Origin: Mayfieldus sp038329895
GTDB taxonomy: Bacteria; Actinomycetota; Thermoleophilia; Solirubrobacterales; 70-9
NCBI GenBank assembly: GCA_038329895.1
Contig: JBBQNM010000003.1
Span: 1-64,000 of the forward strand
DNA: 64,000 nt
Direction of reading: 5' to 3'
A program made the position numbers and the translations under genes. The notes under the pieces are model-generated. The model saw only the letters and a list, made by a program, of their open reading frames with translations, made no database searches and was not told the origin of the DNA. Shown here piece by piece: positions 42,543 through 50,737 of the stretch (positions are counted from its first letter, which is position 1; each line of letters begins with the position of its first letter).

Positions 42543-43651
42543 CCGAAGGCGCGGCGCACGCGGGAGAGGAAACCCTCCTGCGACGTCTGAAGATTGTGGG
42601 ACTCGATCGTGTCGTTCAGCTGTTGCGCCAGCTCAAGTTGCTCGTCGCTGAGGTTGCCTGGCACAACGACGTTCAGCACCACGCGCTGATCACCTCGGGA
42701 CCGGCCCCCAAGCCGCGGTAGGCCGAGGCCGCGCAGAAGAACCTCGGTGCCTCCCTGGGACCCTGGCGGCACCGACACAACTCGTTTCCCCTCGAGCGTC
42801 TCGACGCTCACCGTGGTGCCAATCATTGCCACCGTCGCCGGCACGTCGACGATCGAGACCAGATCCTCGCCGTCGCGGTGGAAGCGCTCGTCCTCGGCCA
42901 CCCGCACCTCGACATACAGGTCCCCCGGCCGGCCACCGGGCTCGCCGGCGTGGCCGGCTCCCGAGATGCGGAGGCGCTGCCCGTCCTCGATGCCGGGCGG
43001 CACCTCGAGGTCGAAGTGTCGGATGCCGGCCTTTCGCCCCGCCCCGTCGCAGGCCTCACACGCGGTCTCGGCGACCCGCCCGTCGCCGCGGCAGGCCTCG
43101 CAGGTCGCAGCCCGGACGAGTTGTCCGAAGGTGGTGCGGGAGACGTAGCGAATCTGGCCGCTGCCACCGCAGCGGTCGCAGGTACTGATCGGCGTGCCGG
43201 GTTCGGCTCCGTTGCCGTTGCACCGTTCGCAGGCCATCACCGCGTCGAAGCTGAGCTCGCGGGCCGCCCCCGTTGCAACCTCCTCGAGCTTCACTTCGAC
43301 CGTCGCCACGACGTCGCCCCCGCCGGCGGGGCCGCGGGAGAAGCCGAACGGATCTCCGGCGCCGAAGAAGGCCTGGAAGATGTCCTCGATCGAGCCGAAG
43401 CCGGCGCTGCGCGGCGACCAACCGCCGGAGCGCAGCCCCTCGCGGCCGAAGGAATCGTAGGTCTGACGCCGCCACGGGTCGGACAGCACCTCGTACGCCT
43501 CCGCCGCTTCTTTGAATTTCTCCTCCGCCTCGGGGTCGTGGGAGTTGACGTCGGGGTGCAGCTCGCGGGCCAGTCGCCGGAACGCCTTCTTGACCTCCTG
43601 CTCGGAGGCCGCCCGCTCGACGCCGAGCACGTCGTAGTAGTCGCGGCTCAT
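42539..43651 (-). CDS. dnaJ: Chaperone protein DnaJ
   Basis: Hsp40 co-chaperone that stimulates DnaK. J domain with HPD at residues 32-34, a short Gly/Phe region (FGAGDPFGFSRG), and four CxxCxGxG zinc motifs (CERCNGNG, CDRCGGSG, CEACRGDG, CEACDGAG) before the substrate-binding domain. Length 370. It starts five bases after the hrcA stop, so the two are cotranscribed and under HrcA-linked control. Confidence 0.97.
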   Translation of the reverse strand: MSRDYYDVLGVERAASEQEVKKAFRRLARELHPDVNSHDPEAEEKFKEAAEAYEVLSDPWRRQTYDSFGREGLRSGGWSPRSAGFGSIEDIFQAFFGAGDPFGFSRGPAGGGDVVATVEVKLEEVATGAARELSFDAVMACERCNGNGAEPGTPISTCDRCGGSGQIRYVSRTTFGQLVRAATCEACRGDGRVAETACEACDGAGRKAGIRHFDLEVPPGIEDGQRLRISGAGHAGEPGGRPGDLYVEVRVAEDERFHRDGEDLVSIVDVPATVAMIGTTVSVETLEGKRVVSVPPGSQGGTEVLLRGLGLPRLGGRSRGDQRVVLNVVVPGNLSDEQLELAQQLNDTIESHNLQTSQEGFLSRVRRAFG

Positions 43652-43655
43652 GTGG

Positions 43656-44678
43656 CTATTCGTAGACCGACTCGAAGTAGCGCGACAGCTCGCGGGCGGT
43701 GTCGCGCACCGAGACGATCGCCGTCGCGTAGTCCATTCGCAGCGGCCCCACTACGCCCACCGAACCGAGGTTGCGGTAGCCGAGCCCGTAGTTGGCGCCC
43801 ACCACGCTCACCGAGCGCAACTCGGGCTGGGGGTTCTCGTCGCCGATCCAGAGGAAGACGGAGCGCTCGTCGAGCGCCGAGCGCAGCATGCGCAGCACGC
43901 TGGCGCGTCGCTCCAGTGTTCGCATCAGGCGGTCGATGTCGGGTAGGTCGCCGAAATGGCTCTCGGAGAGCAGACTCGCGGCTCCCTCCATGTAAAGCTG
44001 CTGCTCCCCCGCCCCCTCGAGCGAGCTGAACGCGGTGCGGATGCTGCTCAGGAACCGCTGCTCGGCCCGGCCGAGCTCGGGATCCGCGAGCCGGCCGGCG
44101 ATCATCCTCGCACCGAGACCGAGACCGGAAAGTCGTTCGTTGAGGTACTCGGAGGCCCATTCGACCACGCCCGGGTCCACCGGCTCGTCGAAGCTGAAGG
44201 TGCGTTTGGTGACCGCGCCCGCGGAGCTGATCACCACCACCATCACGACGTTGGGCTGAAGCAGGAGCGCCTCGACGCGGTGGATGGTTGCGGTGTCCAG
44301 CGGCGGCGCCGTGACCAGCGCGACCAGGTCGGTCATCTTCGACAGGGCGGCGGTCGTCTCGCGCATCGCGTCGTCGACCTCGCGACGCATCCTCGACAGC
44401 TCCAGCTCCACTCCAACCCCGCTCGATCGAGGCTCGGAGGCGAGCAGCCCCTCGACATAGGTCCTGTAGCCGGAATCGGTTGGGACGCGGCCGGCGGAGG
44501 TGTGCGGGTGAGTCAGGAACCCCGCCCCCTCGAGGGCCGAGAGCTCGGCCCGCACGGTGGATGGGCTCCAGACGATCTCCTTCTTTCCTGCAAGCGCCTT
44601 CGACCCGACGGGCTTTCCGGACTCGAGGTGCGCATCGACAACGCACCGCAGGATCAATTCCTGGCGCTCGTTCAGCAT
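43656..44678 (-). CDS. hrcA: Heat-inducible transcription repressor HrcA
   Basis: Represses heat-shock genes by binding CIRCE. The N-terminal winged helix (RQELILRCVVDAHLESGKPVGSKAL, SPSTVRAELSALEGAGFLTHPHTSAGRVPT) and the GAF-like C-terminal domain (VGVVGPLRMDYATAIVSVRDTA) are typical. Length 340. A TAGAAT box six bases before the ATG implies a leaderless transcript. A short inverted repeat with a 9-base spacer lies over the -35 region, but no canonical CIRCE was found. Confidence 0.96.
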   Translation of the reverse strand: MLNERQELILRCVVDAHLESGKPVGSKALAGKKEIVWSPSTVRAELSALEGAGFLTHPHTSAGRVPTDSGYRTYVEGLLASEPRSSGVGVELELSRMRREVDDAMRETTAALSKMTDLVALVTAPPLDTATIHRVEALLLQPNVVMVVVISSAGAVTKRTFSFDEPVDPGVVEWASEYLNERLSGLGLGARMIAGRLADPELGRAEQRFLSSIRTAFSSLEGAGEQQLYMEGAASLLSESHFGDLPDIDRLMRTLERRASVLRMLRSALDERSVFLWIGDENPQPELRSVSVVGANYGLGYRNLGSVGVVGPLRMDYATAIVSVRDTARELSRYFESVYE

Positions 44679-44684
44679 GCGCCA

Positions 44685-44690
44685 ATTCTA
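44685..44690 (-). promoter_or_regulatory. Predicted leaderless -10 box of hrcA-dnaJ
   Basis: Minus-strand TAGAAT, six bases, then the hrcA ATG, the same sequence and spacing as at uvrA. Confidence 0.55.
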
Positions 44691-44692
44691 AG

Positions 44693-44713
44693 AGGGCTGG
44701 GCCCCAGAGCCCT
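44693..44713. promoter_or_regulatory. Inverted repeat AGGGCT-N9-AGCCCT upstream of hrcA
   Basis: Six-base perfect arms with a 9-base spacer, located over the spacer and -35 position of the hrcA promoter and overlapping the stop codon of the dehydratase gene. Either a terminator-like hairpin or a diverged operator; CIRCE also has a 9-base spacer but different, longer arms. Confidence 0.4.
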
Positions 44714-45104
44714 ACCGCTCTACTTCTGCCTCCGCATTGCGGATGACGCGTGTATCCCCCTGTTTCGCGACCCCCTCGGTGACGACCCTGTTGCCGTCGA
44801 CTTCCTTGATCTCACCTGAGACGACGATCTCCTGCTCGGGGATGCCCATGCCCCGGAACTGGACCGAGAGCCGCTTCAGGGCTCGCGGGTCGCCGTCCGC
44901 GAGGTTGGCGTTCGCGCGGGCCACCAGGGCCATCATGTAGAGGCCGTGGAGGATGTTGCCGGGCAGGCCGACCTGCTTGGCGAACTCGGGATCGATGTGG
45001 ATCGGATTGAAGTCACCCGAGGCGCCGGCGTAGCGATGCGGCAGGTACTTGTCCGGGGTCTCCTTCAGCTCCGGGATCGCGTCGCCCTGCTTGAGATCGG
45101 CCAA
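44712..45104 (-). CDS. MaoC-like dehydratase (HadB-type)
   Basis: A 130-residue hot-dog-fold enzyme. YAGASGDFNPIHIDPEFAKQVGLPGNILHGLYMMA is the R-specific hydratase motif with the catalytic Asp and His. It should hydrate/dehydrate enoyl or 3-hydroxyacyl thioesters. It starts one base after a second hot-dog gene, a layout matching the HadA/HadB heterodimer of fatty acid synthase II; HadB carries the catalytic residues. Whether the substrate is ACP- or CoA-bound is not known. Confidence 0.85.
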   Translation of the reverse strand: MADLKQGDAIPELKETPDKYLPHRYAGASGDFNPIHIDPEFAKQVGLPGNILHGLYMMALVARANANLADGDPRALKRLSVQFRGMGIPEQEIVVSGEIKEVDGNRVVTEGVAKQGDTRVIRNAEAEVER

Positions 45105-45105
45105 T

Positions 45106-45546
45106 TCAGACCCCCCTCACTATGTTGGTCCAGATGCCGCGCACGGTCTGCTGGCCGTCCTGGTTCACCGACTCCGATTCGAATACGTAGAAGCCCTTGT
45201 CGTCCTTCTGGAAGACGTCGGTCAGGCTCGCGGTCGTCGTGACCTCGTCCCCCGAGCAGACCGGCTCGCCCCAGATGAATTCCTGGCCGCCGTGCACCAT
45301 GGTCGCGAAATTGATCCCCACCTCGGGGTCGACGATTCCGGGCGCGATCGCCGGGGCGCTGTAGACCACGCAGAACATCGGCGGCGCGACGACGTCTCGA
45401 TAGCCGGCCGCCACAGCCGCCTCGCGATCGTGATGAACCGGGTTCGCGGCGCCAACCACGTTCGCGAACTCGCGGATCTTCTCGCGCCCCGCCTGGTAGA
45501 CGACCGGCGGCCATTGCTTCCCGACTGCGTCCTTCGAGACCGGCAT
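45106..45546 (-). CDS. FAS1-like/MaoC N-terminal dehydratase (HadA-type)
   Basis: A 146-residue hot-dog protein that lacks the catalytic dyad in the usual place but has ANPVHHDREAAVAAGYRDVVAPPMF, typical of HadA-type partners that bind the acyl chain. GGQEFIWGEPVCSGDEVTT and GQQTVRGIWTNIVRGV close the fold. ATG 45546 is chosen; an extension upstream enters the promoter region. It is the first gene of the long overlapping minus-strand run and precedes HadB by one base. Confidence 0.83.
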   Translation of the reverse strand: MPVSKDAVGKQWPPVVYQAGREKIREFANVVGAANPVHHDREAAVAAGYRDVVAPPMFCVVYSAPAIAPGIVDPEVGINFATMVHGGQEFIWGEPVCSGDEVTTTASLTDVFQKDDKGFYVFESESVNQDGQQTVRGIWTNIVRGV

Positions 45547-45557
45547 CGCGGCGGCGG

Positions 45558-45585
45558 ATTGTATTCGGGCCAACCGCGGCCGCAA
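45558..45585 (-). promoter_or_regulatory. Predicted promoter of the hadA-hadB run
   Basis: Minus-strand TTGCGG (45580-45585) and TACAAT (45558-45563) with a 16-base spacer; the start would lie about five bases before the hadA ATG. Confidence 0.5.
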
Positions 45586-45625
45586 CTGTAGGTCCAGCCG
45601 ACCTTGCCTTTCGGCGGGCCGCTGG

Positions 45626-45631
45626 TAGGTT
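45626..45631 (+). promoter_or_regulatory. Predicted leaderless -10 box of the YbjQ gene
   Basis: TAGGTT, seven bases, then the ATG at 45639. Confidence 0.4.
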
Positions 45632-45638
45632 CCCGCCG

Positions 45639-45959
45639 ATGATCATCACGACGATGAACGACCTTCCGGGCTACACGATCGACGAGGTGCTGGGAGAGGT
45701 CTTCGGGCTCACCGTGAGGTCGCGCAACATCGGCTCCCAGATCGGCGCAACGCTGAAGTCACTGGGCGGCGGCGAGCTGAAGGGGATGACCAAGATGCTC
45801 GCCGAGGGCCGTGCGCATGCGACCGAACGCCTGGTCGAGGAGGCGGAGGGCAAGGGCGCGAACGCGATCATCGCTTTTCGCTTCGACACCTCCGAGCTGG
45901 GCACCACCTGGACCGAGATCTGCGCCTACGGCACCGCGGTCAAGGCCACCAAGGCCTAG
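45639..45959 (+). CDS. YbjQ/DUF74-family protein
   Basis: A 106-residue protein of the YbjQ (UPF0145) family, known as small oligomeric proteins of uncertain, possibly metal-related, function. The opening ITTMNDLPGYTIDEVLGEVFGLTVRSRN and the later EEAEGKGANAIIAFRFDTSEL are family marks. It is divergent from hadA. A possible zinc-ribbon gene follows 24 bases later and may be cotranscribed. Confidence 0.88.
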   Translation: MIITTMNDLPGYTIDEVLGEVFGLTVRSRNIGSQIGATLKSLGGGELKGMTKMLAEGRAHATERLVEEAEGKGANAIIAFRFDTSELGTTWTEICAYGTAVKATKA

Positions 45960-45983
45960 CAGCAGACCTGCCAGGCTCTGGGC

Positions 45984-46262
45984 ATGAAGGAGGCTCCACC
46001 GCGCTGGTGGTCGATGCGGCGGGCCCAGAATCGCAAGCCCGCCACCTATCGCTGCCCGCTGTGCGGCAAATTCCTGCCGGCGCTGAGCGAGCACACGCTG
46101 ATCGCCCCAGAGGGTGATACGAGCCGGCGGCGCCACGCTCACACCCGCTGCGTGATGCGCGCCCGCGAGGCTGGCCGGCTCCCGACCCGCGACGAGTGGC
46201 GGAGCATCCAGCCGAGGCCGCCCTCGGTCTGGCGGCGTCTGCTGCGGCGAACGTCCGGCTAG
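45984..46262 (+). CDS. Small basic protein with possible zinc-binding motif
   Basis: Not recognised as a named family. RCPLCGKFLPALSEHTL gives a CxxC pair and HAHTRC a possible second pair, consistent with a zinc ribbon or knuckle. The rest is basic and Trp/Arg-rich (WWSMRRAQNRK; WRRLLRRTSG), so nucleic-acid contact is possible. 92 residues. Its stop overlaps that of the convergent broken SnoaL gene in CTAG. No ribosome binding site is clear, and coexpression with YbjQ is inferred from spacing. Confidence 0.55.
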   Translation: MKEAPPRWWSMRRAQNRKPATYRCPLCGKFLPALSEHTLIAPEGDTSRRRHAHTRCVMRAREAGRLPTRDEWRSIQPRPPSVWRRLLRRTSG

Positions 46263-46686
46263 GGCGCGCCCGGAGCGCCCTGTTCCCCGGCCCGCGCTTC
46301 CTCTAGCGCCTGCTCGCGATCGGCATAGAGGTGCACCCGCGTCGCCAGCCCGTCGTGGTACTCGAGCATGTAATAGACGCGCATCTCCACCTCCACCCCG
46401 CTCCCCTTACCTATGCCGTGCTGCCGCGTCTTCATCAGCACGTGGTGCTCCCCCACCGGCTCGAAACCCTCCGCCTCGAGCTCGAAGGTCTCCCAAGCGT
46501 CGAGCCAGCGGCTCGCCCAGCGCAGCCAGCGTCGCGGCCCCGGAATTGCGCGGGATTGGCCAGGTCGGGGGGGCTGTAGATCTCGACGTCGGGGTCGAGG
46601 AGGTTCAGGAACGCCTCAATGTCACCCCGCTGAAAGGCCTCCAGCCCCTCGCGTGCGATCGCCAGGTTGCGTTCCTCCTCACTCAT
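46259..46686 (-). pseudogene. SnoaL-like gene with frameshift
   Basis: From ATG 46686 the frame encodes the first half of a SnoaL-like protein (NLAIAREGLEAFQRGD, LLDPDVEIYSPPD, QFRGRD). Near 46520-46530 the similarity continues one frame back (-1): WLDAWETFELEAEGFEPVGEHHVLM, then VEMRVYYMLEYHDGLATRVHLYADREQALEEA, to the stop at 46259. Together the two parts give one complete domain, so a single base has been lost. Either real decay or a sequencing error. The start overlaps the lepA stop by eight bases, suggesting former cotranscription with lepA. Confidence 0.72.
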
Positions 46687-48472
46687 CGATCTCCAAGACG
46701 GCCAGGAACGCCTCCTGCGGCACCTCGACGGAACCTACCTGCTTCATCCGCTTCTTACCCTTCTTTTGCTTCTCCAACAGCTTTCGCTTGCGGGTCACGT
46801 CGCCGCCGTAGAGCTTCGCGGTCACGTCCTTGCGCAGCGCCTTCACGGTCTCGCGGGCCAGAACCCGGGAGCCGACCGCCGCCTGAACCGGGATGTCGAA
46901 GAGCTGGCGCGGGATCGTCTTCTGGAGCCGCTCGACCAGCGCCCGGCCGGCGTCGTAGGCCCTGTCGCGATGGACGATCTGGCTCAGCGCATCGACGGTC
47001 TCGCCGGCCAGCAGCACGTCGAGCTTGACCAGGTCGGAGGCTCGGTTGCCGATCGGCTCGTAGTCGAGCGAGGCGTAGCCACGGGTCGAGGACTTCAGCA
47101 GGTCGAAGAAGTCGAGCACGATCTCGGCCAGCGGCAGGTCGTAGCGAATCTGCACCCGCTGAGGAGACAGGTAGTGCATGTCGACGTGTGCCCCGCGCCG
47201 TCCCTGGCATAGCTCCATCACGGCGCCCACGTAATCGACTGGAGCGATGATCGTGGCGCGGATGTAGGGCTCGCGGATCTCGGCGATCGAGGCCGGGTCG
47301 GGCATCTCGGTCGGACTGCGCACGTCAGCTGTCTCGCCGCCGATCAGCATCACCTCGTAGCGGACGTTGGGGGTGGTCGCGAGCAGCTCGAGGTCGTATT
47401 CGCGCTCCAGGCGCTCGCGCACGATGTCCATGTGCAGCAGACCTAGAAAGCCGCAGCGAAACCCGAAGCCAAGCGCCTGCGAGGTCTCCGGATCATAGGA
47501 GAGCGCCGCGTCGTTCAGCGACAGGCGGTCGAGTGCGTCGCGGAGGTCCTCGTAGCGATCGGTGTCGATCGGATACAGCCCGCAGAAGACCATCGGCTTC
47601 ACCTCGCGGTAGCCGGGCAGTGATTCGGCCGCTCGCCGACCGCGATCGGTCAGGGTGTCTCCTACCCGTAGCCGCGCCACATCTTTGATGCCCGTAATCA
47701 CGTATCCAACCTCGCCGGCCGACAGCCCCGGCGCGGGCCGCATCTCCGGGGTGAAGAAGCCGATGTCGTCGATCTCGGCCTCGGTCCCGGCCTGCATGGC
47801 GACGATCTGGCCCCGCTTTGAGAACTTCCCGTCGACCATCCGAACGTAGGCGACGACGCCTCGGTACTGGTCGAACTCGGAGTCGAAGATCAGCGCCCGC
47901 GGGGGAGCCCCCTCGTCTCCGGCAGGGGGCGGGATCCGCTCGGCGATCGCCTCCAGGACCTCCACCACCCCCTCGCCGGTCTTCGCCGAGATGCGGTGGA
48001 TCTTTCCCGGGTCGCCGCCGAGCAGGTCGGAGATTTCGCCGGCGACCCGATCGGGCTCGGCGCCCGGCAGGTCGACCTTGTTGATCACCGGGATCAGCTC
48101 CAAACCGCTCTCGATGGCCATATAGGTGTTGGCGACCGTCTGCGCCTCCACTCCCTGAGCCGCGTCGACGACCAGCAGCGCGCCCTCGCAGGCGGCGAGG
48201 CTACGCGAGACCTCGTAGGAGAAGTCGACGTGACCCGGGGTATCGATCAGATGCAGGTGGTAGGTCTGGCCATCCGAGGCCCCGTACTCGACCCTCACCG
48301 CCTGCGCCTTGATCGTGATCCCCCGCTCACGCTCCAGATCCATCGAGTCGAGCACCTGGGCGCGCATCTTGCTCGGGTCGATGGCCCCGGTTATCTCCAG
48401 GATGCGGTCGGCCAGGGTCGACTTGCCGTGGTCGATGTGGGCGATGATCGAGAAGTTCCGGATTCGCTCCAT
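46679..48472 (-). CDS. lepA: Elongation factor 4 (LepA)
   Basis: Ribosome-associated GTPase. IRNFSIIAHIDHGKSTLADRI contains the P-loop, DTPGHVDFSYEVSRSLAACEGALLVVDA and NKVDLP the other GTPase motifs, and the LepA-specific C-terminal domain ends in KKGKKRMKQVGSVEVPQEAFLAVL. Length 597, canonical. ATG 48472 is chosen by alignment with the family start; a long in-frame extension overlaps the glycosyltransferase gene and is not real. The SnoaL-like gene follows with an 8-base overlap. Confidence 0.97.
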   Translation of the reverse strand: MERIRNFSIIAHIDHGKSTLADRILEITGAIDPSKMRAQVLDSMDLERERGITIKAQAVRVEYGASDGQTYHLHLIDTPGHVDFSYEVSRSLAACEGALLVVDAAQGVEAQTVANTYMAIESGLELIPVINKVDLPGAEPDRVAGEISDLLGGDPGKIHRISAKTGEGVVEVLEAIAERIPPPAGDEGAPPRALIFDSEFDQYRGVVAYVRMVDGKFSKRGQIVAMQAGTEAEIDDIGFFTPEMRPAPGLSAGEVGYVITGIKDVARLRVGDTLTDRGRRAAESLPGYREVKPMVFCGLYPIDTDRYEDLRDALDRLSLNDAALSYDPETSQALGFGFRCGFLGLLHMDIVRERLEREYDLELLATTPNVRYEVMLIGGETADVRSPTEMPDPASIAEIREPYIRATIIAPVDYVGAVMELCQGRRGAHVDMHYLSPQRVQIRYDLPLAEIVLDFFDLLKSSTRGYASLDYEPIGNRASDLVKLDVLLAGETVDALSQIVHRDRAYDAGRALVERLQKTIPRQLFDIPVQAAVGSRVLARETVKALRKDVTAKLYGGDVTRKRKLLEKQKKGKKRMKQVGSVEVPQEAFLAVLEIDE

Positions 48473-48522
48473 TTCGGATCGCCAGTATGGCGGGGCGCGC
48501 CCAGGCGCCCTCGCCCCCGACC

Positions 48523-50640
48523 TCAGGACCGCGAGCTGCGCTGCCGCTCGACGCGGCGACGGCGGGCCTCGGAGCGCCCGAGCTCGGGTGAACGGTCCCT
48601 TACACCGGCGGCGCGGCGGCGCTCGAGGCGAAAGACGACGATCTGGTCCTCCCGGACGACCGGCCGCGCCCGTGGGTCCTTGGCCAGGCAATGGCTCTTG
48701 CCCCGCTCCCAGGGTTCCAGCCCACCGGCCGTGACCACGAACCGGTAGTCCCCGGCGGCAAGCGCGGCGCGCAACGGCCGGCAACCACGGATCAGGGTGA
48801 AACCCGCGTCATCGTGCCGGCGACCGACGAATGTGACCCGGTTGGAGAGGTCGGGACCGATCAACGGGTACTGGATCGGGAGCGTTGTCGCGATTCGCTG
48901 CTCGCGCTGGTCGTTGGCCCATCCGAAGGCGGCGTTAAGACCCGCCGACCTGAAGTCCTCGCCGTCGTAGCGATGGCTGAGATAGGAGCGCTGCAGGAAC
49001 CAACCGCCGACCAGGAGCAGCCCGACCGCCGCCGCCCCGGCGGCCGCGGGCGAAATTCGCCCGACGAGTCGACGCATGTCCGTCCTGCGCATCAGCGGCA
49101 TGCAGAGCGCGGCCGCTGCGGCGACGACTGCCACCAGGACGTACACCGGGCGCCACGGCTCGCCTGACAGATCGCTCGCGACCAGCAGGGCGGCGAGCAG
49201 CAGCGCGATGGCCGTCCTTCCGCGCCGTGACCACTGGCCTGCCAGCAATGGCACCAGCACCAAGGCAAGGGCAAGCGACGGCAGTAGGTGGCGGAGGCTC
49301 GACGCGAAACCGACCGGGGTTCCGGCCGGGCCCTCGGCCGAAGTTCCGTCGAGCAGATAGACCGGAATCCAGGCCAGTGCGGCGAGGGCGATCACCTTCA
49401 AGATCGGCGAGGCCCGCAGCAGGCAGAGAATGATGCCCGCGGCGGCGGCCGCCAAGAGGAGCGGCCACAGCTCGCCGAGCCGGTTGCTCAACGCGGGCTC
49501 GAACCAATCGCTCCAGACCCGGCCGTCGCCAAGGTAGTGAAGAACGGAGAACTGCGGCCGCCCGCCCAACCCCTGCTCGGGGCCGTCCAGCTGCAACGGC
49601 CCGACCGCCTTCAACCAGGGGAGCGGGTTGCCGGCCGCTAGGAGGTTGCGCAGGTACCAGAACCCGCAGCCGGCCAGCATCGGAGCACCAAACCAGAGCG
49701 CCGCGGCGCGCCGCCTGCCGCTCGAAGCAAGGAATGGGGCGCTTATCGTCAGTGCCGCGACCGGGAACAGGAAGCTGAGCTTTACTCCCGCCGCCAGCCC
49801 GGCGGCGGTCCCAGCGACAGCAAGCGCACCGAAGTGCGGGCCGCGCCTGCCCCCTGCAGCCGCTCCATTGACGAGGAACGCCACCGCAGCGAGCAAAAAG
49901 AAGAGTGCGAGGGTGTCGTTCCGTGCCTCACCGGCCTGGTCCGCCATCAGGCCGGCATCGAGCAGGGTCGCAACGGCGGCAAGCGTCCAGGGTGCAAGTC
50001 CATACGGCCTGCCCACACACCATGCCGCGGCGAGGCAGCCTCCGAGCCAAAGCAGGTTCAGAAGCGGTGAAAGGACGTCTCGTTGCAGCAACACGATGCC
50101 GACGCCATGGAGCAGTTCGGAGTTCTGCGGGTAAAACCAGGAGAGATAGCGCGGCGAGACGGAGGCGAAGTCGAGCGTCGAGCCGGTCTGCGCGAAGTGC
50201 GCGGCAAACGGCATGTGGTACCAGGCGGAGTCATAGCCGGTCATCCCGCCGCCAAAGGTGGCGACCGTGCCAATTGACCAGTGGGCCACGAGGACGACGG
50301 CGATCAGCGCCGCCACCCAGTTTCCCCAACGCCCGCTGGGGGGAGCCGGAGGCGGTTGATCCACACCGGCAGCTGGCGGCCGCAGCACGAAGCGCAGCCC
50401 CAGACCGACGGCGAGGCACGCGGCGACCAGTGGCGCTCGCTCCAGCATCCCTACGGCACCGATCAGCTCTGCAGTCAAGGTCAGCAGTGCCAGGGTGAGG
50501 ACGGCGTCGGCGAGACGCGCCGGAAGGCCTAACCAGCCGCCCAGCAACCGGCTTCGCACCCTGGCGGCGCCGAGGCCGAGCGCGCAAATGCTGGCCAGGA
50601 GCGCAGTCATGCCGAGCAGATAGGCGGGGGCGTCGAGCAT
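48523..50640 (-). CDS. Multi-pass membrane glycosyltransferase-like protein (GT-C type)
   Basis: A 705-residue protein with about a dozen membrane helices. AHWSIGTVATFGGGMTGYDSAWYHMPFAAHFAQTGS carries an early acidic residue in a loop (GYDSAWYH) where GT-C enzymes have their catalytic Asp, and FWYLRNLLAAGNPLPW is a second conserved block. A C-terminal globular part (about 570-680) ends in a basic tail (RSEARRRRVERQRS). It is a clear paralogue of the protein at 55442-57523, with which it shares SAWYH/STWYH, FYP.NSELLHGVGI and WCVGRPYG/WCIGRPYG. It probably uses a polyprenyl-phosphate sugar to glycosylate envelope polymers. Confidence 0.72.
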   Translation of the reverse strand: MLDAPAYLLGMTALLASICALGLGAARVRSRLLGGWLGLPARLADAVLTLALLTLTAELIGAVGMLERAPLVAACLAVGLGLRFVLRPPAAGVDQPPPAPPSGRWGNWVAALIAVVLVAHWSIGTVATFGGGMTGYDSAWYHMPFAAHFAQTGSTLDFASVSPRYLSWFYPQNSELLHGVGIVLLQRDVLSPLLNLLWLGGCLAAAWCVGRPYGLAPWTLAAVATLLDAGLMADQAGEARNDTLALFFLLAAVAFLVNGAAAGGRRGPHFGALAVAGTAAGLAAGVKLSFLFPVAALTISAPFLASSGRRRAAALWFGAPMLAGCGFWYLRNLLAAGNPLPWLKAVGPLQLDGPEQGLGGRPQFSVLHYLGDGRVWSDWFEPALSNRLGELWPLLLAAAAAGIILCLLRASPILKVIALAALAWIPVYLLDGTSAEGPAGTPVGFASSLRHLLPSLALALVLVPLLAGQWSRRGRTAIALLLAALLVASDLSGEPWRPVYVLVAVVAAAAALCMPLMRRTDMRRLVGRISPAAAGAAAVGLLLVGGWFLQRSYLSHRYDGEDFRSAGLNAAFGWANDQREQRIATTLPIQYPLIGPDLSNRVTFVGRRHDDAGFTLIRGCRPLRAALAAGDYRFVVTAGGLEPWERGKSHCLAKDPRARPVVREDQIVVFRLERRRAAGVRDRSPELGRSEARRRRVERQRSSRS

Positions 50641-50737
50641 CAGCTTCGAATTCTCGGCGATGCGTTCAATGGGCGCTTAGGGAAGCCTCCTACGCTGCTA
50701 CAGCAACTGACCGGAGAGGCGGGGTTCAGAGGGGTGC

